From JAJFTV01 sp964532655 (lineage in GTDB: Bacteria > Chloroflexota > Anaerolineae > Anaerolineales > Anaerolineaceae), in assembly GCA_964532655.1 (NCBI GenBank), contig CAZHMZ010000077.1:1-16765 (forward strand): a stretch of 16,765 nucleotides of DNA. Reading direction: 5' to 3'. Position 1 is the stretch's first letter; every line of letters starts with the position of its first letter. This document shows, piece by piece, positions 14,303 through 16,765 of the stretch. The translations under genes were made by a program, and so were the position numbers. The notes below the pieces were generated by a model that saw only the letters and a list, made by a program, of their open reading frames with translations, was not told where the DNA came from and searched no databases.

Positions 14303-15205
14303 TTAGTAGTCTCCATAATTGACAGGGGCGCTCAAGCGCTCTTTTACCTGTAAACGGTCACGGGTTTCCTGGCTCATTTTCTGCCAGTATTCTTCGCGGT
14401 CTTTCACGCCGTATACCCATTCATCCAGATAGGCCTTTGTGCTTTCTTCGGTGCTGCTGATTTCATCCCACTTGAGGTAGAAATCGTTATCGCGGTCATA
14501 ATATCCCTGGGTGTACGAGGGGTGCGCGCAATAAGGCACGTGGCAGACACAATCGACGATAAAGCCGGGGATGATGGTGCGGTTGGGATCGGAGCGGATG
14601 ATCGCTTCATCCACAATTTCTTCGGTGGTCAGGATGACGCGGTCCGCGGCGAATGCGGCTTCTTTTTGCTCGCCGATGATGCCCCAAACCTGGGCATTAC
14701 CGTGCATATCACAGCGCTGGACATGGATGATGGCTACATCCGGGTGGATGGGCGGCAGGACCACCACTTCTTTGCCGGTGTATGGATCCTTTACCCGTTT
14801 ATACAGCGGATTGGCTTTTTCCAGATCCACCGCGCCGGTCTGGTTCATGGGGATAAACGGCAGCCCGGTAGCGCCGGCCTGCAGACGGGAGATCATGCCA
14901 AAGTGCGAGTATTCTTCCCATTCCAAACGGCCCTGTTCAATGGCTGTGCGGGCGATACGCAGCGAACCCACACCCGGGTTGCCCTGGTAGGAGAAGATGA
15001 TCTTGCGGGCGCAGCCGGCAGCAATCATCTGATCATAGATCAGATCGGGGGTGGCGCGGGCGAGAACCAGATTTTTCTTTTCCTGGCGGATGATTTCATG
15101 TCCGGCTGCGAAGGGGATCAGGTGCGTGAAGCCGGCCGCGTATACCATGTCGCCGTCATGAACGTAATTGGCGACAGCTTCCTTAAGAGTACAGATCTTG
15201 GTCAT
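14303..15205 (-). CDS. CoA-transferase subunit A (glutaconate CoA-transferase type)
   Basis: Alpha subunit partner of the GctB-like protein, 300 residues. It shows the N-terminal GDMVYAAGFTHLIPFAA segment, the FSYQGNPGVGSLRIARTAIEQG region, the LPPIHPDVAIIHVQRCDMHGNAQ strand-turn and a late acidic/basic helical tail, all typical of GctA-like subunits. AAAGGA lies about five bases before the ATG at 15205. It follows the aldehyde oxidoreductase after 120 bp that contain a stable hairpin, and overlaps or abuts subunit B. IpdA/HsaI-type ring-opening hydrolases share this fold; the presence of the catalytic Glu in subunit B favours a genuine transferase. Confidence 0.88.
   Translation of the reverse strand: MTKICTLKEAVANYVHDGDMVYAAGFTHLIPFAAGHEIIRQEKKNLVLARATPDLIYDQMIAAGCARKIIFSYQGNPGVGSLRIARTAIEQGRLEWEEYSHFGMISRLQAGATGLPFIPMNQTGAVDLEKANPLYKRVKDPYTGKEVVVLPPIHPDVAIIHVQRCDMHGNAQVWGIIGEQKEAAFAADRVILTTEEIVDEAIIRSDPNRTIIPGFIVDCVCHVPYCAHPSYTQGYYDRDNDFYLKWDEISSTEESTKAYLDEWVYGVKDREEYWQKMSQETRDRLQVKERLSAPVNYGDY
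14311..14314 (-). promoter_or_regulatory. Ribosome binding site that decides the subunit B start
   Basis: GGAG on the minus strand inside the last codons of subunit A, nine bases before the ATG at 14301. It supports termination-reinitiation coupling of the two subunits. Confidence 0.6.
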
Positions 15206-15271
15206 AGTTTCCTTTGTTGTGATTATTTGGATGCGTTGTCAATCAACCTGTGATGTTGAAATCAGACTTAT

Positions 15272-15307
15272 GCGGGGGAAATACCAGGGGATCTTCCCCC
15301 GCTTTTT
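15272..15307 (+). terminator. Plus-strand terminator-like hairpin between AOR and CoA-transferase genes
   Basis: GCGGGGGAA (15272-15280) pairs perfectly with TTCCCCCGC (15294-15302), 13-base loop, then TTTTT. The T-run is on the plus strand, but the genes on both sides are on the minus strand, where ATAAGTC follows the stem. It could stop antisense transcription, or act in the minus-strand mRNA as a stability or attenuation structure. Confidence 0.6.
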
Positions 15308-15325
15308 ACTGTGGGACATAACCTG

Positions 15326-16765
15326 TCAGATGATGCCGAGTTCCTGTAATCTCTCGGGGGTGGGGACACCGTTCTCGTCCCAGCCGCGCGCTTTGTAGAA
15401 GGCGGGCAGCATGAGATCCAGGTCTAAAACATGGCCTTTGGCTCCACCGGCGGGCAGCGGTTCGTGCAGGATGCGCGGCGGCAGGGTGTCATCGGCTTTG
15501 GTGAAGCCCGCTTTAATCAGGAACATGCGCTCGGTATTGAAGATGCGTTCGCCGGTTTTCAGCAGGTCTTCTTCGCTATATTCCATACCGGTGGCCATAT
15601 TCATGATGGTTTTCAGGTTGGTGGGCCACAATTTGGCGTTCGGGCCAAACATATTGCGCACACTCAGAAAAACGCATAGCCCCGCTGAGTCGATCAACGC
15701 GAAGCAGTCTTCAAAACGCATCACCAGTTCGGGTTTGCCTTCGTAGGTGAGCGAGTCGATTTTTTCAGGGGTGCCGAATACCTCCACATACGCCATATCT
15801 CCGGCCATATGTGATGCGCCCTTGTTGGAAGTGGCGTACAGCAAGCCCATGCCTTTTGAACCGCGCGGATCGTATCCGGGGAATTCTTGCCGTTTGGCGG
15901 TGATAGAAAATTCAGGGTGACCGTACGACTCGGCCAGACGGTAGCTGCCCTGCGAGATTTTCTCGCCAAAACCATCCCGATAAGCGGTCTTTTTCACCAG
16001 CTCGATCATGGCATCAGCATCACCAAAGCGCAGCGGCATGCCAATCTCTGCTTCGGGGATGAGCCCCTTTTCATACATCTCCATGGCGCAGGCGATGGTC
16101 ATACCGGTGGAAATGGTATCCAGGCCCAGCTCATTGCAGATGTAGTTAGCCACGGTCACAGCAGCCATGCTGTCGATTCCGCAGTCAGAGCCCATGGCGG
16201 CGATGGTTTCGTATTCCGGGCCTTCGCCTTCCCCCTTGTATTTGCCTTCATCCACTTTGGTCACGCGCCCGCAAGCGATGGGGCAGCGGTAGCAGGCTTT
16301 GTTGCGCACCAGATACTTCTGGCGCAGCACCTCGGGCATCAGACCCTCGATGCCTTCAAACTGACCGGATTGAAAATTGCGTGTAGGTAAAATACCCAGT
16401 TCATTAGTAATGGGGGGAACGTATGAGGTGCCGTACACACGCATGGCAGCGCCGGCTTTGTAGATATCGCCGATCCGTTTTGACATTTCGCTGCAGAACG
16501 TTTTCATCTCTTCGGGTTGATACAGGACCGGTTCGATACTGCCGCGCACCACCACCGCCTTGAGATTTTTGCTGCCCATCACCGCGCCCACGCCGGATCG
16601 CCCGGCTGCCCGGCCGATATCATTCATGATGCTGGAAACGCGCACCAGATTTTCACCGGCAGGCCCAATGCAGGCCACTTTGGCTTTGGGATCGGTTTCG
16701 GCCAGCAGCGCTGCATCGGTGACAGGTACGGTTTTTCCCCACAGATGTTCGGCAGAACGAATTTC
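15326..16765 (-). CDS. Aldehyde:ferredoxin oxidoreductase family protein, N-terminus outside the window
   Basis: Tungsten-bis-pterin enzyme family that oxidises aldehydes to carboxylates with ferredoxin, or runs in reverse. The reading frame is open to position 16765, giving about 479 residues; roughly the first 120-150 are missing. SAEHLWGK lies near the cut end, then GPAGENLVR and GRAAGRSGVGAVMGSKNLKA, the pterin-binding region. The [4Fe-4S] ligands are C-x2-C-x3-C in KACYRCPIACG and the late Cys in DSAGLCVF. A GTG at 16678 is internal, not the start. It is the most upstream visible gene of the minus-strand cluster with the CoA-transferase. Subfamily (AOR, FOR, GAPOR, other) cannot be fixed by eye. 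Confidence 0.94.
   Translation of the reverse strand, partial: EIRSAEHLWGKTVPVTDAALLAETDPKAKVACIGPAGENLVRVSSIMNDIGRAAGRSGVGAVMGSKNLKAVVVRGSIEPVLYQPEEMKTFCSEMSKRIGDIYKAGAAMRVYGTSYVPPITNELGILPTRNFQSGQFEGIEGLMPEVLRQKYLVRNKACYRCPIACGRVTKVDEGKYKGEGEGPEYETIAAMGSDCGIDSMAAVTVANYICNELGLDTISTGMTIACAMEMYEKGLIPEAEIGMPLRFGDADAMIELVKKTAYRDGFGEKISQGSYRLAESYGHPEFSITAKRQEFPGYDPRGSKGMGLLYATSNKGASHMAGDMAYVEVFGTPEKIDSLTYEGKPELVMRFEDCFALIDSAGLCVFLSVRNMFGPNAKLWPTNLKTIMNMATGMEYSEEDLLKTGERIFNTERMFLIKAGFTKADDTLPPRILHEPLPAGGAKGHVLDLDLMLPAFYKARGWDENGVPTPERLQELGII

Noticed and set aside
15214..15242. Promoter for CoA-transferase subunit A based on TTGACA at 15237-15242 (minus)
   Set aside because: The -35 is perfect, but at 16-18 bp spacing only CAACAA-like sequence is found, which is too far from a -10 box.
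14522..15253. Long open frame antisense to CoA-transferase subunit A (243 codons)
   Set aside because: Mirror of the codon pattern of the real gene, with His/Asp/Gly-rich composition and no recognisable domain.
15887..16390. Open frame antisense to the aldehyde oxidoreductase
   Set aside because: Opposite a strong family match; composition again typical of an antisense shadow.
16676..16678. GTG as a start of the aldehyde oxidoreductase
   Set aside because: The frame stays open and family-like (SAEHLWGK) upstream to the window end, so this is an internal valine.
1..16765. tRNA, rRNA, CRISPR array, riboswitch, intact insertion sequence or phage genes
   Set aside because: Looked for by eye on both strands; no cloverleaf, regularly spaced repeat, known aptamer core, or intact transposase, integrase or structural phage gene was found.

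Overview
The window looks like a chromosomal segment of an anaerobic bacterium, most likely a member of the Chloroflexota (Anaerolineae-like). This rests on a tungsten-type aldehyde:ferredoxin oxidoreductase, a glutaconate-type CoA-transferase, moderate GC content, AGGAG-type ribosome binding sites mixed with apparently leaderless starts, and a membrane protein with a W/GxWY-rich N-terminal domain of a kind I associate with Chloroflexota. The assignment comes from memory of protein families, not from a search.

Left part (1-5116): about 325 bp without an intact gene holds a short possible remnant of an IS256-type transposase and several hairpins. It is followed by a GntR/FCD regulator (minus) divergent from an mlrC-type metallopeptidase-like gene (plus). 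Their shared intergenic region carries a strong promoter for the regulator with an inverted repeat inside its spacer, and a second inverted repeat in front of mlrC. The HD-domain phosphohydrolase gene comes next on the plus strand, behind a strong hairpin. A multispanning GT-C-like glycosyltransferase gene runs convergently towards it.

Middle part (5117-11488): divergent promoters serve the glycosyltransferase and typA/bipA, a translational GTPase. osmC (peroxide resistance) follows typA and has an inverted repeat upstream. Its stop codon lies in the loop of its own terminator. On the minus strand, rarA (AAA+ ATPase of stalled-fork processing) precedes a lipoprotein metallophosphatase. Upstream of them lies a single-pass membrane protein of unknown function with its own terminator.

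Right part (11489-16765): an aldo/keto reductase (plus) converges on a minus-strand cluster across a strong bidirectional terminator. In transcription order the cluster is: aldehyde:ferredoxin oxidoreductase (cut by the window end), CoA-transferase subunit A, subunit B (overlapping), and a divergent D-2-hydroxyacid dehydrogenase-like protein. The last three are tightly coupled. A plausible theme is anaerobic 2-oxo/2-hydroxy acid or aldehyde/carboxylate metabolism with CoA activation. The substrate cannot be read from sequence, and the dehydrogenase-like protein lacks two of the three usual catalytic residues, which makes this cluster the most interesting part of the window. No tRNA, rRNA, CRISPR array or intact insertion sequence was seen.
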